Assembly (NCBI GenBank): GCA_964486935.1
Contig: CAZAPG010000009.1
Coordinates: 1-64,000, forward strand
Source of the DNA: CAZAPG01 sp964486935
Lineage (GTDB): Bacteria; Chloroflexota; Anaerolineae; 4572-78; J111
Direction: 5' to 3'
DNA length: 64,000 nucleotides
Positions 32,631-41,143 of the stretch are shown one piece after another (the stretch's first letter is position 1; the number at the start of each line of letters is the position of its first letter). The translations under genes and the position numbers were made by a program. Under the pieces are notes generated by a model. The model was not told the origin of the DNA. It worked only from the letters and a program-made list of their open reading frames with translations, and did no database searches.

Positions 32631-34837
32631 TATGTGCGCTCTCGTACAGGAGCGTAGGCTCCATTGGTGTATTTTACGCGGGGGTCCCAAACCATATAGC
32701 CAATGCTGCCAGAGTCAAAACAACCTTTGATTTGGGCTTGAATCTCCTCTTGGCCATAAGTGCGCCTGTCAAAACGGTAATCCTGAAAATCCTGTATCCA
32801 GGGGCGCACGCTACACCCAAATTGCTTGACCCGATTGACGGCGCGCAGGGCGCTATGGTAAACAATTTCATAGGGGTGGGCAATGGCAAATTTGTAGCCG
32901 GGGATACCGCTGCCAAAGGTAGAAGGATAGAGCATGGGGCACAGTACATCAAGATATTGGCTCATGCGGTCAATATCCTGGCCAATGAGGGTATCATCTT
33001 TGCGCCAGCAGGTGTAGCCAAAGGTATCGGCGGCCATTTTTACTTTGAGCGGCAGCAACTGTCCTCGCGCCAGGCTCAAAAAACCTACAATGGCCGCGAT
33101 ACGGGCCTCTTTGGTGGCATCCTGAGAAAAGTGAGGCGTACCGGCCTGGCTGGGGGTAGGAAAGCGAATGTAATCAAACTGAATCTCATCAAAGCCTTTT
33201 TGGGCCGCTTCTATTGCAATTTGAATGTTGTAATCCCAGGCAGGTTTTAAGAAGGGGTCGGTCCAGGCCAAATCTTCGCCATCGTGCCAAATTTCGCTGC
33301 CCTGGGTTTTGACGGCCAGTTCAGGATAATGTTTGGCCAGCAGGTTGTCTTTAAATGTCACTATTCTGGCAATGGTGTAGATGCCTCGCGCTTTGAACTG
33401 ACTCATTAACTGGTCAAAATCTTTGGCGGTGGGGCGGGCCGATCCAACTTCGTGGGCCAGCGGAATTTGGGTGGGGTAGCTAATCCAGCCGTGGTCGCCT
33501 TTTGCGTCAATGACTACGGCATTTAGTTCAGTGGTGTCAAGCAAATGAAAGATGTGTTCCCGAAATCCTGCATGTCCTACGGCAAAGTAACTGACATAAA
33601 TAGCCCGCACGGCTGCCAGCGGACCAATCGGCGGGAAGGTGGGGTCGGTTTCGTATAGCGGAGGGATGCCGGGTTCGGGTTGGGGGGTGGGCGCAGGTAG
33701 CGGTGATGGTTCCGGTTCAACAGGCGGTTCGGGTTGGGGGGTGGGTGGTTTGATAATGCCAGGAATGGCAAGTTTTTGCCCCACCCGAATTAGGTTGGGG
33801 TTTTGAATGTCGTTGGCTTCAATCAATTCTCTCAGGGTAATGCCGTATCGTTTGGCAATGGAACTGAGCGTATCGCCGCTAACTACGGTGTAGATAAACC
33901 GGTCGCCCGGCTCTATTGGGGGAGAAGGCGCGGGTTGAGGTTCCGGCTCCGGGGCCGGTTTTGGCTTGGGTACCATATACCCCGGAATGATGATTTTTTG
34001 GCCGGGAAAAATGCGGTTGGGGTCGGTGATGTCGTTGGCTTCAACCAACTCTTTCACGGTCAGTCCGTACCGGCGGGCAATGGCGTTGAGCGTGTCGCCT
34101 CGCTGTATCTCGTACCGAAAGACCATATCTTCGGCGGTTTTGGGGCCTTCTGTTGACTCCTGGGCAACAGTTTCCGGCGGCGCTTGCGGCTCTACTGCCC
34201 CGGTTGAAGGTTCAAATATAATATCGGGTTCAAATACGGGGGGCGGCTCTTGAAAGGCCAACGCGGCTTCTTCTTGAGGTTCGGGTTGGATAATATCCGT
34301 TTCAATTGGTTCACCGGCTTCCAGCCACTCAACGTCTTCGGTTTCGGTTAAGGTAGCAACGCCTTCGTCAATGCCCGGCTCCGGGGATGGTTCGGCGGCT
34401 AGCAGCCATTCCGGTTCCTCTGGTTCTGGCGCGTTTGCCGGTTGGGTAAAGGGTTCCGGGGCCGGCTCAACGGGCGGCTCAGTCGCCGGGGGTGGTTCGG
34501 CGGGAGCAGCCGGCTCGATGGTTTCGGCGGGTTTGGGTTTTGGCCGGGTTAACGGCCCATCTTCGGCAGACCAGCCGGCAGGCGGTAAAAACAGGGTTTG
34601 TCCTGCCCCCACGCTTTGGTAATCTTCAATGTTGTTGGCCTGGGCAATGCGCTCGTAATGAATGCCGAATTTACGGGCAACCGCAAAAATAGTTTCTCCT
34701 GGTTGCAGGGTGTACTCTTTGGGAGGAGCAACTGTTTTTTCGGCAACAAGATGCTCGTAGCCCTCGGGGGGGGCAGCGCCCAACCAAACTAAAAATCGAA
34801 TATAGTAATCGCGTAAAATAGTGGTAATCCCACTCAT
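32630..34837 (-). CDS. three-LysM protein with DUF4015 glycoside hydrolase-like domain
   Basis: 735 residues. LysM 1 (about 41-86: YTLQPGETIFAVARKFGIHYERIAQANNI) is followed by a Pro/Glu-rich spacer (about 100-235), LysM 2 (about 240-287: YEIQRGDTLNAIARRYGLTVKELVEANDI), LysM 3 (about 315-362), another Pro spacer, and a C-terminal domain (about 405-730) of the DUF4015 type: VRAIYVSYFAVGH, AVVIDAKGDHGWISYPT, GIYTIARIVTFKDN, EIQFDYIRFPTP. DUF4015 resembles TIM-barrel glycosidases, and LysM binds peptidoglycan. No signal peptide or membrane anchor is seen at the N-terminus, so the export route is unclear. Confidence 0.9.
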   Translation of the reverse strand: MSGITTILRDYYIRFLVWLGAAPPEGYEHLVAEKTVAPPKEYTLQPGETIFAVARKFGIHYERIAQANNIEDYQSVGAGQTLFLPPAGWSAEDGPLTRPKPKPAETIEPAAPAEPPPATEPPVEPAPEPFTQPANAPEPEEPEWLLAAEPSPEPGIDEGVATLTETEDVEWLEAGEPIETDIIQPEPQEEAALAFQEPPPVFEPDIIFEPSTGAVEPQAPPETVAQESTEGPKTAEDMVFRYEIQRGDTLNAIARRYGLTVKELVEANDITDPNRIFPGQKIIIPGYMVPKPKPAPEPEPQPAPSPPIEPGDRFIYTVVSGDTLSSIAKRYGITLRELIEANDIQNPNLIRVGQKLAIPGIIKPPTPQPEPPVEPEPSPLPAPTPQPEPGIPPLYETDPTFPPIGPLAAVRAIYVSYFAVGHAGFREHIFHLLDTTELNAVVIDAKGDHGWISYPTQIPLAHEVGSARPTAKDFDQLMSQFKARGIYTIARIVTFKDNLLAKHYPELAVKTQGSEIWHDGEDLAWTDPFLKPAWDYNIQIAIEAAQKGFDEIQFDYIRFPTPSQAGTPHFSQDATKEARIAAIVGFLSLARGQLLPLKVKMAADTFGYTCWRKDDTLIGQDIDRMSQYLDVLCPMLYPSTFGSGIPGYKFAIAHPYEIVYHSALRAVNRVKQFGCSVRPWIQDFQDYRFDRRTYGQEEIQAQIKGCFDSGSIGYMVWDPRVKYTNGAYAPVRERT

Positions 34838-34921
34838 CAGATTACCTCATTTTTCGGGTAGAGAGTCAATCCATTATACCATAGAAGCCAAGGCGATTCA
34901 ACATAATGTTAGCAAAAATTA

Positions 34922-34956
34922 AAATGGAGCGACGCCGGGCCAGGGTCGCTCCATTT
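34922..34956 (-). terminator. terminator of the slipin gene
   Basis: A 12-bp perfect stem (AAATGGAGCGAC/GTCGCTCCATTT) with an 11-nt loop. On the minus strand it is followed by TTTTAATTTTTG, close downstream of the slipin stop. Confidence 0.8.
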
Positions 34957-34976
34957 AACTGTAATAACCCAAAACG

Positions 34977-35768
34977 TTATTCTTTTGTATTGTCGTGGCT
35001 TGCTTGTAGCAGGTTCATAATTGTGCCGATGGTTTCAATTGGCAAGGGGAAGATAATGGTCGAGTTTTTTTCCACGGCAATTTCGGTGAGGGTTTGCAGA
35101 TAGCGCAACTGCAAACTGGCCGGTTGCTGGGTAATAATTTTGGCGGCTTCGGCCAGGGTTTTTGAGGCTTCAAATTCGCCGCTGGCGTGGATGATTTTGG
35201 CCCGCTTTTCGCGTTCGGCTTCGGCTTGTTTGGCCATAGCGCGCTGCATGGTTTGGGGCAGCTCAACATCTTTCACTTCAACCACCGATACTTTAATGCC
35301 CCAGGGTTCGGTTTGCTCGTCGATAATTTGCTGGAGCTGGTCGTTGATTTTTTCCCGGTGCGACAGCAGTTCGTCCAGCTCGCTCTGGCCGATGACGTTA
35401 CGCAAAGTGGTTTGGGCAATTTGCCAGGTAGCCCGGCGATACTCCTCAACCTGAATAATGGCCTTTTCCGGGTAAAGCACGCGGAAGTAAACTACCGCAT
35501 TTACTTTTACCGTTACGTTGTCTCTCGTAATGGCCTCTTGAGAAGGCACGTCCAGAGTTACCGTGCGCAAATCTACTCTTATTAACTGGTCAACAAACGG
35601 GATGATAAAAAATAGCCCCGGCCCTTTAGGGGGGGCGGCATACTTGCCCAATCTAAATATAACCGCCCGTTCATATTCTTTAACCACTTTGACGGCCGAA
35701 AACAGAATGACCACCAAAATAATCCCGATGAACCCAATACACGGCAAAAACACTCCCAACACTTCCAT
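34977..35768 (-). CDS. slipin / SPFH (band 7) membrane protein
   Basis: 263 residues with AAAGGAG upstream. An N-terminal membrane helix (about 4-26) is followed by a band 7 domain (about 28-220): VVKEYERAVIFRLGKYAAPPKGPGLFFIIPFVDQLIRVDLRTVTLDVPSQEAITRDNVTVKVNAVVYFRV, and a coiled helix with TMQRAMAKQAEAEREKRAKIIHA. Slipins form oligomeric assemblies at membrane microdomains. The usual partner NfeD is not adjacent. Two further SPFH proteins occur at 48-51 kb. Confidence 0.93.
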   Translation of the reverse strand: MEVLGVFLPCIGFIGIILVVILFSAVKVVKEYERAVIFRLGKYAAPPKGPGLFFIIPFVDQLIRVDLRTVTLDVPSQEAITRDNVTVKVNAVVYFRVLYPEKAIIQVEEYRRATWQIAQTTLRNVIGQSELDELLSHREKINDQLQQIIDEQTEPWGIKVSVVEVKDVELPQTMQRAMAKQAEAEREKRAKIIHASGEFEASKTLAEAAKIITQQPASLQLRYLQTLTEIAVEKNSTIIFPLPIETIGTIMNLLQASHDNTKE

Positions 35769-35858
35769 CGGTTATCTCCTTTTGAGACTTATTAATATGG
35801 GGAACTAAATTTAAGAAGCGCCCTAATTATAACCCAACAGGCTAAAAAAACAACTTAC

Positions 35859-36716
35859 CTAAAAGATGGCTTGAATCAGCTTGATGGGGGTGCCCAAGAA
35901 GGCTTTAATATAGCGTCGGGTAACATCGGGGGATTCAAACTGGGGCCAGTGGCTAACGTTGGGCAAAATGCGCAGGTCAACATCGGGCCATTCGGCTACC
36001 AGGGCGCTGGCATCGCGCAGGGGAACGGTGTTATCTTCCATACCCCAAATGACCAGGGCCGGTATGTCGATTTGTTTGAGCTTGCCGCGCAGGTCGCCCT
36101 GACGCATGGCCCAGAAACATTCGGCACGAATGCGGCTCTGTTCCGGGCGGCGGGCGTCGGCTCGCAGCCGGTAGTAATCTTTTGCGCTGACGCCGCTGCG
36201 CTCTGAAAATGAGGCCGGTTTCATCAGCCGGTCGGTAATGCCCATTAAATACGGGGCCAGCAGCCGGGAGATTTTGCTGGGCACAAATTGCTCAACCATT
36301 ATCGAGGGCGAGATGAAGAGGTTCATAAATAAAGAAAGTTCGCCGCTAATTGTAGGGCACAGCAGCACCAGCCGCTCTACCAGGTTGGGGTAGTGCAGGG
36401 CAAAAGTCAGGCTAATCATGCCGCCCATCGAGTGGCCGACCAGCACCACCGGGGTATTAGGGGTAAGCTGCCGGACCAGTTCGGCCAGCATGTCGGCGTA
36501 ACCTTTCATCGAGATTGTTTCCGGGCCGGGGGGTGATTGGCCATAGCCGGGCAAGTCAACCGCTATGCAGTGAAACCGCCGCTTGAAGACGGGAATCAAC
36601 GGCGACATAGCAAACCACGAGCTTGACCAGCCGTGAATCAACAGGGCCAACTGCTTGCCGGGTCGTCCTTCTTCGTAAACGTGTAACTGGTGACCATTGG
36701 CCTGATAAAAATTCAT
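35859..36716 (-). CDS. alpha/beta hydrolase
   Basis: 285 residues. HGWSSSWF (oxyanion region), nucleophile in GHSMGG (about 94-99), acid in WGMEDNTVP, and His in NVSHWPQFE give a complete catalytic triad. The fold is that of small-molecule esterases and haloperoxidase-like hydrolases. It has no signal peptide, so it is cytoplasmic. The substrate cannot be told. It is separate from the slipin by 90 bp and from TAL-PGI by 217 bp, a stretch with one hairpin. Confidence 0.85.
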   Translation of the reverse strand: MNFYQANGHQLHVYEEGRPGKQLALLIHGWSSSWFAMSPLIPVFKRRFHCIAVDLPGYGQSPPGPETISMKGYADMLAELVRQLTPNTPVVLVGHSMGGMISLTFALHYPNLVERLVLLCPTISGELSLFMNLFISPSIMVEQFVPSKISRLLAPYLMGITDRLMKPASFSERSGVSAKDYYRLRADARRPEQSRIRAECFWAMRQGDLRGKLKQIDIPALVIWGMEDNTVPLRDASALVAEWPDVDLRILPNVSHWPQFESPDVTRRYIKAFLGTPIKLIQAIF

Positions 36717-36856
36717 TTCACCTGCTTCTCCGTATCGGGGCCGGCTGACGGCAAAACTGTGGTGATTTTAATTGACAATGGTTAACGTTATTTTTTGATG
36801 GTAGTACATCCGCCGCTCAAGTTCAATAGGAAATGAGTAAGCAAAACCCGTTAACT

Positions 36857-36897
36857 AAAGCCGGCACTCTTGACTCGTCAACAGTGCCGGCTTTTTT
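36857..36897. terminator. strong hairpin between hydrolase and TAL-PGI genes
   Basis: A 12-bp perfect stem (AAAGCCGGCACT/AGTGCCGGCTTT), with TTGAC/GTCAA pairing in its loop. The T-run (six T) is on the plus strand, although both neighbours are on the minus strand; minus-strand U-tract is only TTTAGTT. Confidence 0.7.
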
Positions 36898-36933
36898 AAA
36901 CTAACAGACTTCGGTTTGGGATACCGCCATTTT

Positions 36934-39738
36934 TTATTGGGGGATTAATTTGCCAATGGCCTGGGCCATATCCTGCCCCGCCTCAATGTGAAAGCGAATG
37001 AGGCGGCGCTTGTTTTCCTTTAGGGCGTTGTAATCGCCCTGGGCCTGGGCAGCTACCAGAGTGGCAAAGCTGTATTTTTCGCCGGGGATTTCCACATCGG
37101 CGGCGGGGGTGTGGGTTATTTGAATGAATAGCCCTTTGTTGCCATCGCCTTTGTGCAGTTGGCCGGTGGAATGTAAAAAGCGCGGCCCGTAACCCACGGT
37201 TGTAGCCACCCGCAGCCCATCGCGGATGCGCAGGCGCAACTCGTTGAGCGCGGCGTCAACCTGGCTGCCGTAAGGCAGGTAGGCCATAATCGCCACATAA
37301 TCGCCGGGGCGGGCGTTGGTTAAAAAGGCTTTGAGGGCTTCGGTAACGGTTGCGCCCATGGCCGGGCCGTAGGCGTCAATGTCGTCGTAATCCAGGGTGG
37401 GGGCTTCGGCGGGCAGCGCGCCGGATTTTTCAAACTCGTTCATTAGCTCGCGGGCTTTTATTTTGGCCTGCTCTACGTTGGGCTGGTCAAAGGGGTTGAT
37501 TTTGAGGATAGCCCCGGCGGCGGCGGTCGCCATTTCCCAGCGAAGGAACTCTTGCCCCAAATCTTCCAGTTCGTCCATTTGAATCCAGATGACCGGATGG
37601 CCGCCGGCCTCTAAAATTTCTACCTTGCCGTCCAGTTCGGCGTTGTCGTCGCCGGCCAGCCGCAGGTAAACAAACAGCCGGTCGTTGTTATAAAAAATCG
37701 GGTCGGCAATCGACTCGCCCACAACGGGCAAAATGCCGGTTCCCTGCTTGCCTAAACTTTCGGCAATCAGTTGTTCTACCCAATCGCCAAAGCTGGCAAT
37801 TTTGGGCGAGGTAAACAGGGTCAATTTATCTCTGCCCAGCAGGGCCAGCTCGCCCATGGCCGCGCCCAGTTGCAGGCCGGGGTTGTGGGCAGCGTGTCCC
37901 CGGCAGGCGTTGGCCATGCTTTTGGCCCGGCGCAGCAGTTTGCCCAGGTCGAGTCCTATCAGCGCCGCCGGAACCAGCCCAAAGTGGGTTAGGGCCGAAT
38001 AGCGCCCGCCAACTTCGGGGTTGGCAAAAAAGGCGCGACGGAAGCCCTTTTCCTGGGCCAGCCTGTCGAGCTTGCTGCCGGCATCGGTAATGGCGACAAA
38101 ATTCTCGCCGGGGTTCTCTTTTTTCCGGGCCACCTGCTCGTTAAAATATTTGTAAAACGAGAGGGTTTCGAGCGTGCCGCCGGATTTGCTGGAAACCAGA
38201 AACAGGGTTTTCGACGCATCGGGCAGGCTGTCGGCCACGGCTTTAACCTGCTCCGGGTTGGTGCTGTCCAGCACAATCAGCGGCAGGCCGTTATCGGCTC
38301 CAAACGTTTTCATGTACAGTTCCGGGGCCAGGCTGCTGCCGCCCATGCCCAGCAGCGCTACGGTTTCAAAGCCGGCCTCTTTCACCTCGGCAGCAAAGTT
38401 TTGCAGGTCATCAATTTGACTCATCATCTCTTCCGGCAGGTTCAGCCAGCCCAGCCGGTTGGTCAGTTCGGCTGTTTGGGCGGCTTCGTCCGGGTCAGAA
38501 ATCCAGACCGTGCCGTCGTTGTTCCAGATGCGGGCGGCCACGTTGGCCGCGTCCCAGGCTTTGAGGCGCACATTAACCGCGTGCCGGTAGCCGTTCAGGT
38601 CCATGCTCATCGGGCTAACCTGCTGCGAAACAATGGCCTCGCGTTTGTCTTCCAGCGTTTTGAGCAGGTCAACAAAAGATTGGGCAAAAGCCGCCACGCC
38701 GTCATCCTGTAGTTTTTGGGTGGCGTCGTCGTAGCTGATATCAAATTCCTCCAGACGCGCCAGCAGCGTCTCGGCTTCGTTTAGCCCCTCTTCCAGGCTG
38801 GGCCGAATCTGGCCGTGCTCTTTGAGGGCGTCGATGGTGGCCGGCGGCATGGTGTCAACCGTATCGGGGCCAACCAGCTCTTCGGCGTAGAGCACGTCGC
38901 GGTAGTTTGGGTTTTTGGTGCTGGTGCTGGCCCACAGCGGGCGCTGAACTTGAGCGCCCTTGGCGGCCAGTTTTTGAAAGCGCTCGCTGCCAAAAATTTC
39001 TTTGAATTTTTTGTAGGCGGCTTTGGCGTTGGCAATGGCCAGTTTGCCCTGCAACGTTTTGGCCTCGTTGTTGCCGGTTTCTTCCAGCAGTTTGTCCAGC
39101 AGCGTGTCGACCCGGCTGACAAAAAATGAGGCCACCGAGGCCACCCGGCTCAAATCGCCGCCGGCTTTGTCCAGCTTTTCCAGCCCGTCGATGTAGGCAT
39201 GGGCCACCTCGATGTAATTTTGCAGCGAAAACATCAGCGTTACGTTCACATTGATGCCGGAGCCAATCACCTCGGTAATGGCCGGCAACCCGGCATCGGT
39301 GGCCGGAATTTTTATCATCAAATTGGGCCGGCCAACGGCTTTGAACAGCCGTTTGGCTTCGGTAATGGTGCCGTCGGTATCGTGAGCCAGTTCCGGGGAA
39401 ACTTCCAGGCTCACGTAACCATTCTGGCCGTTGGTGCGCTCGTAGATGGGGTGCAGCACATCGGCGGCGTTTTGAATGTCGTCGATTGCCAGCGTCTCGT
39501 ACAAATCTTTAATGGGGATGGTGGGGTTTTGGCTAACAACCTCTTCAATCTGGGCGTCGTAAGCGTTGCTGCCGGAAATGGCTTTTTGAAAAATGGTGGG
39601 GTTTGAGGTAACGCCCACAATGTTGTCCTCGGCGACCATGCGGGTTAGTTCACCCTGATTTAGCAGGTTGCGGTCTATGTTATCGTACCATAGCGACTGG
39701 CCCAAATTGGACATTTTTTTGAGTGCGTTGTCTGTCAT
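36934..39738 (-). CDS. fused transaldolase / glucose-6-phosphate isomerase
   Basis: 934 residues with TGGAGGT before the ATG. Transaldolase half (1-365): GVTSNPTIFQKAISGSNAYD, and Schiff-base Lys143 in LMIKIPATDAGLPAI. Isomerase half (about 375-930): LGMGGSSLAPELY, LFLVSSKSGGTLET, TDAGSKLDRLAQEKGFRR, GRYSALTHFGLVPA and HIEAGQDMAQAIGKLI. It links the pentose phosphate pathway to upper glycolysis (erythrose 4-P/sedoheptulose 7-P exchange and Glc6P-Fru6P isomerisation). Such fusions are known in some Chloroflexota and Acetobacteraceae. Both active sites look complete. Confidence 0.95.
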   Translation of the reverse strand: MTDNALKKMSNLGQSLWYDNIDRNLLNQGELTRMVAEDNIVGVTSNPTIFQKAISGSNAYDAQIEEVVSQNPTIPIKDLYETLAIDDIQNAADVLHPIYERTNGQNGYVSLEVSPELAHDTDGTITEAKRLFKAVGRPNLMIKIPATDAGLPAITEVIGSGINVNVTLMFSLQNYIEVAHAYIDGLEKLDKAGGDLSRVASVASFFVSRVDTLLDKLLEETGNNEAKTLQGKLAIANAKAAYKKFKEIFGSERFQKLAAKGAQVQRPLWASTSTKNPNYRDVLYAEELVGPDTVDTMPPATIDALKEHGQIRPSLEEGLNEAETLLARLEEFDISYDDATQKLQDDGVAAFAQSFVDLLKTLEDKREAIVSQQVSPMSMDLNGYRHAVNVRLKAWDAANVAARIWNNDGTVWISDPDEAAQTAELTNRLGWLNLPEEMMSQIDDLQNFAAEVKEAGFETVALLGMGGSSLAPELYMKTFGADNGLPLIVLDSTNPEQVKAVADSLPDASKTLFLVSSKSGGTLETLSFYKYFNEQVARKKENPGENFVAITDAGSKLDRLAQEKGFRRAFFANPEVGGRYSALTHFGLVPAALIGLDLGKLLRRAKSMANACRGHAAHNPGLQLGAAMGELALLGRDKLTLFTSPKIASFGDWVEQLIAESLGKQGTGILPVVGESIADPIFYNNDRLFVYLRLAGDDNAELDGKVEILEAGGHPVIWIQMDELEDLGQEFLRWEMATAAAGAILKINPFDQPNVEQAKIKARELMNEFEKSGALPAEAPTLDYDDIDAYGPAMGATVTEALKAFLTNARPGDYVAIMAYLPYGSQVDAALNELRLRIRDGLRVATTVGYGPRFLHSTGQLHKGDGNKGLFIQITHTPAADVEIPGEKYSFATLVAAQAQGDYNALKENKRRLIRFHIEAGQDMAQAIGKLIPQ

Positions 39739-39857
39739 TTGTATACCTCCAAAGGTTATGAATTTTTGGGTTTGGCGAAATTATCTTTGCAAACAGGTGA
39801 CGGATTTCGTGTTAGGTATTGCGTTGAATGAAGTGTCACGGAATAGGCAATACGCGC

Positions 39858-40562
39858 CTACATTTGCTCATATAATGGAATAGCCGCGCCGTTGATGGCC
39901 GTATCTTTACGGACTAAGAAGAGCAGCGTTTGGGCAATGGTGGCCGGCCGGACCCACTTGCTGAAATCAGCCTGGGGCATGGCCTGGCGGTTGGCTTCGG
40001 TGTCGATGGTGCCGGGCAAAATGGCGTTGACGGTAATGTTGTACTGTTTGACTTCCTCGGCCATCGACTCGGTCAGGCGCAAAACGGCTGCTTTGCTAAT
40101 GGCGTAGGCGCTGTAATTGGCCCGGCCCTTAAGCGCGTCGCGAGAGCCAAAATTAATAATGCGCCCCCATTTTTGGGCAATCATCGGTTTGAGGGCGGCG
40201 CGAGACATATTATAGCAGGTGCGCAGGTTGAGGTTGAGCATTTTGTCCAGGTCGTCCGCGCCGCTTTGGTGTACGGGCGCGCCGCCGGAAAATCCGCCGG
40301 CCAGGTTGAGCAAAATATCGACGCGCCCAAAGCGGTCAAGGGCAGCCGTTACCACCTGCTCGGCGCCATCCGGGTTGGATAAATCGGCGGCCAGCGGCAA
40401 AGCGCGCTCCGGGCCAAGTTCATCGGCCAGCGCCTGTACGCTATTCTGGCGGGTGGCCAGTAACACCACGCTGGCCCCGGCCTGATGAAAAAGCTGGCTG
40501 ACCGTTTGGCCCAATCCGCCGCTGGCCCCACTGATTATAACAATTTTTTGGTCTGCGCTCAT
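39858..40562 (-). CDS. short-chain dehydrogenase/reductase
   Basis: 234 residues. NAD(P) motif SGASGGLGQ (11-19), NLAGG, catalytic Ser in NFGSRDA, and YxxxK in YSAYAISK. At 234 residues it is a classical-length SDR. It lies 119 bp downstream of the TAL-PGI start on the same strand. Substrate is unknown. Confidence 0.88.
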   Translation of the reverse strand: MSADQKIVIISGASGGLGQTVSQLFHQAGASVVLLATRQNSVQALADELGPERALPLAADLSNPDGAEQVVTAALDRFGRVDILLNLAGGFSGGAPVHQSGADDLDKMLNLNLRTCYNMSRAALKPMIAQKWGRIINFGSRDALKGRANYSAYAISKAAVLRLTESMAEEVKQYNITVNAILPGTIDTEANRQAMPQADFSKWVRPATIAQTLLFLVRKDTAINGAAIPLYEQM

Positions 40563-40704
40563 GGTTCCTCTTTTTTATTGATTTGACAGGCGTACGGCCG
40601 GGGGTCTTACCAAAAGTTGCCACAAGTATACCACAATCTGCCGGGGTGTACCCAATTGATTTTTGTTTAAAGATTGGGTATTTAGGGGGGCTTTTTGCAA
40701 AAAC

Positions 40705-40734
40705 TTGACAGGTCAATCTGACCTGTATTATACT
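40705..40734 (+). promoter_or_regulatory. promoter with internal palindromic operator, towards the microcompartment locus
   Basis: TTGACA (40705-40710) and TATACT (40729-40734) with 18-bp spacing. Between them sits a perfect dyad, ACAGGTCA (40708-40715) and TGACCTGT (40719-40726), with a 3-bp centre. This would allow a dimeric repressor (TetR- or GntR-type) to block RNA polymerase. No regulator gene is adjacent. Confidence 0.65.
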
Positions 40735-41030
40735 CGCCTCACTTCATGCCCGGCTCTTACAAGTTCCTCTGAAATAGATGCGGGTTACGAGTGTCTTCTC
40801 AAAAAGTAGGGGTGTTTGTGGGACAAACTTAAGCCTGTCTTGCGTTACCCCGAATTATTGAGATGATACGGTTACAATAATGGAACGCTTTGAGCCGCGT
40901 ACCGCGTAATGTGGAATGTGATTTTCATCTCCTGTACCCTCCCCAACCAACTTGTCATAAATATTTTAACCGGGACTGCGCCCCGTTATCTGCCACAAAA
41001 GGCCGTAGCTCCGGTTTGACCCTTTAAACT

Positions 41031-41116
41031 GGGTGCGTCCAGAATTTTTGGAAAGCACAAGGGGAATTGGGGGATATCCCCACACCCCCCGTCCTCCTAA
41101 AATGTCGGACACATCC
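41031..41116. mobile_element. MITE-like element, copy 1
   Basis: Starts with GGGTGCGTCC and ends in an imperfect inverted copy (GGACACATCC). It is flanked by CTTTAAACT at 41022-41030 and 41117-41125, a 9-bp direct repeat. Internally it has a G-rich hairpin around GGGGGATATCCCC. It shares ends and core with the element at 43580. It has no coding capacity and sits 27 bp upstream of the glutamine-synthetase-like gene. Confidence 0.65.
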
Positions 41117-41143
41117 CTTTAAACTTACCAAAGGAGAAATACC

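Larger units (their letters stand above)
40563..41143. other. 581-bp intergenic region upstream of the microcompartment locus
   Basis: No gene is seen. It holds the dyad-containing promoter at 40705-40734, a small inverted repeat GTTTGT/ACAAAC (40814-40828), about 400 nt of likely untranslated leader, and a mobile element (41031-41116) that ends just before the ribosome binding site. I could not match the leader to a known riboswitch. Confidence 0.7.

Noticed and set aside
32631..32690. Longer start for the CPBP protein at 32690
   Set aside because: It would overlap the LysM gene by 61 bp; the GTG at 32630 fits a one-base TAGTG overlap.
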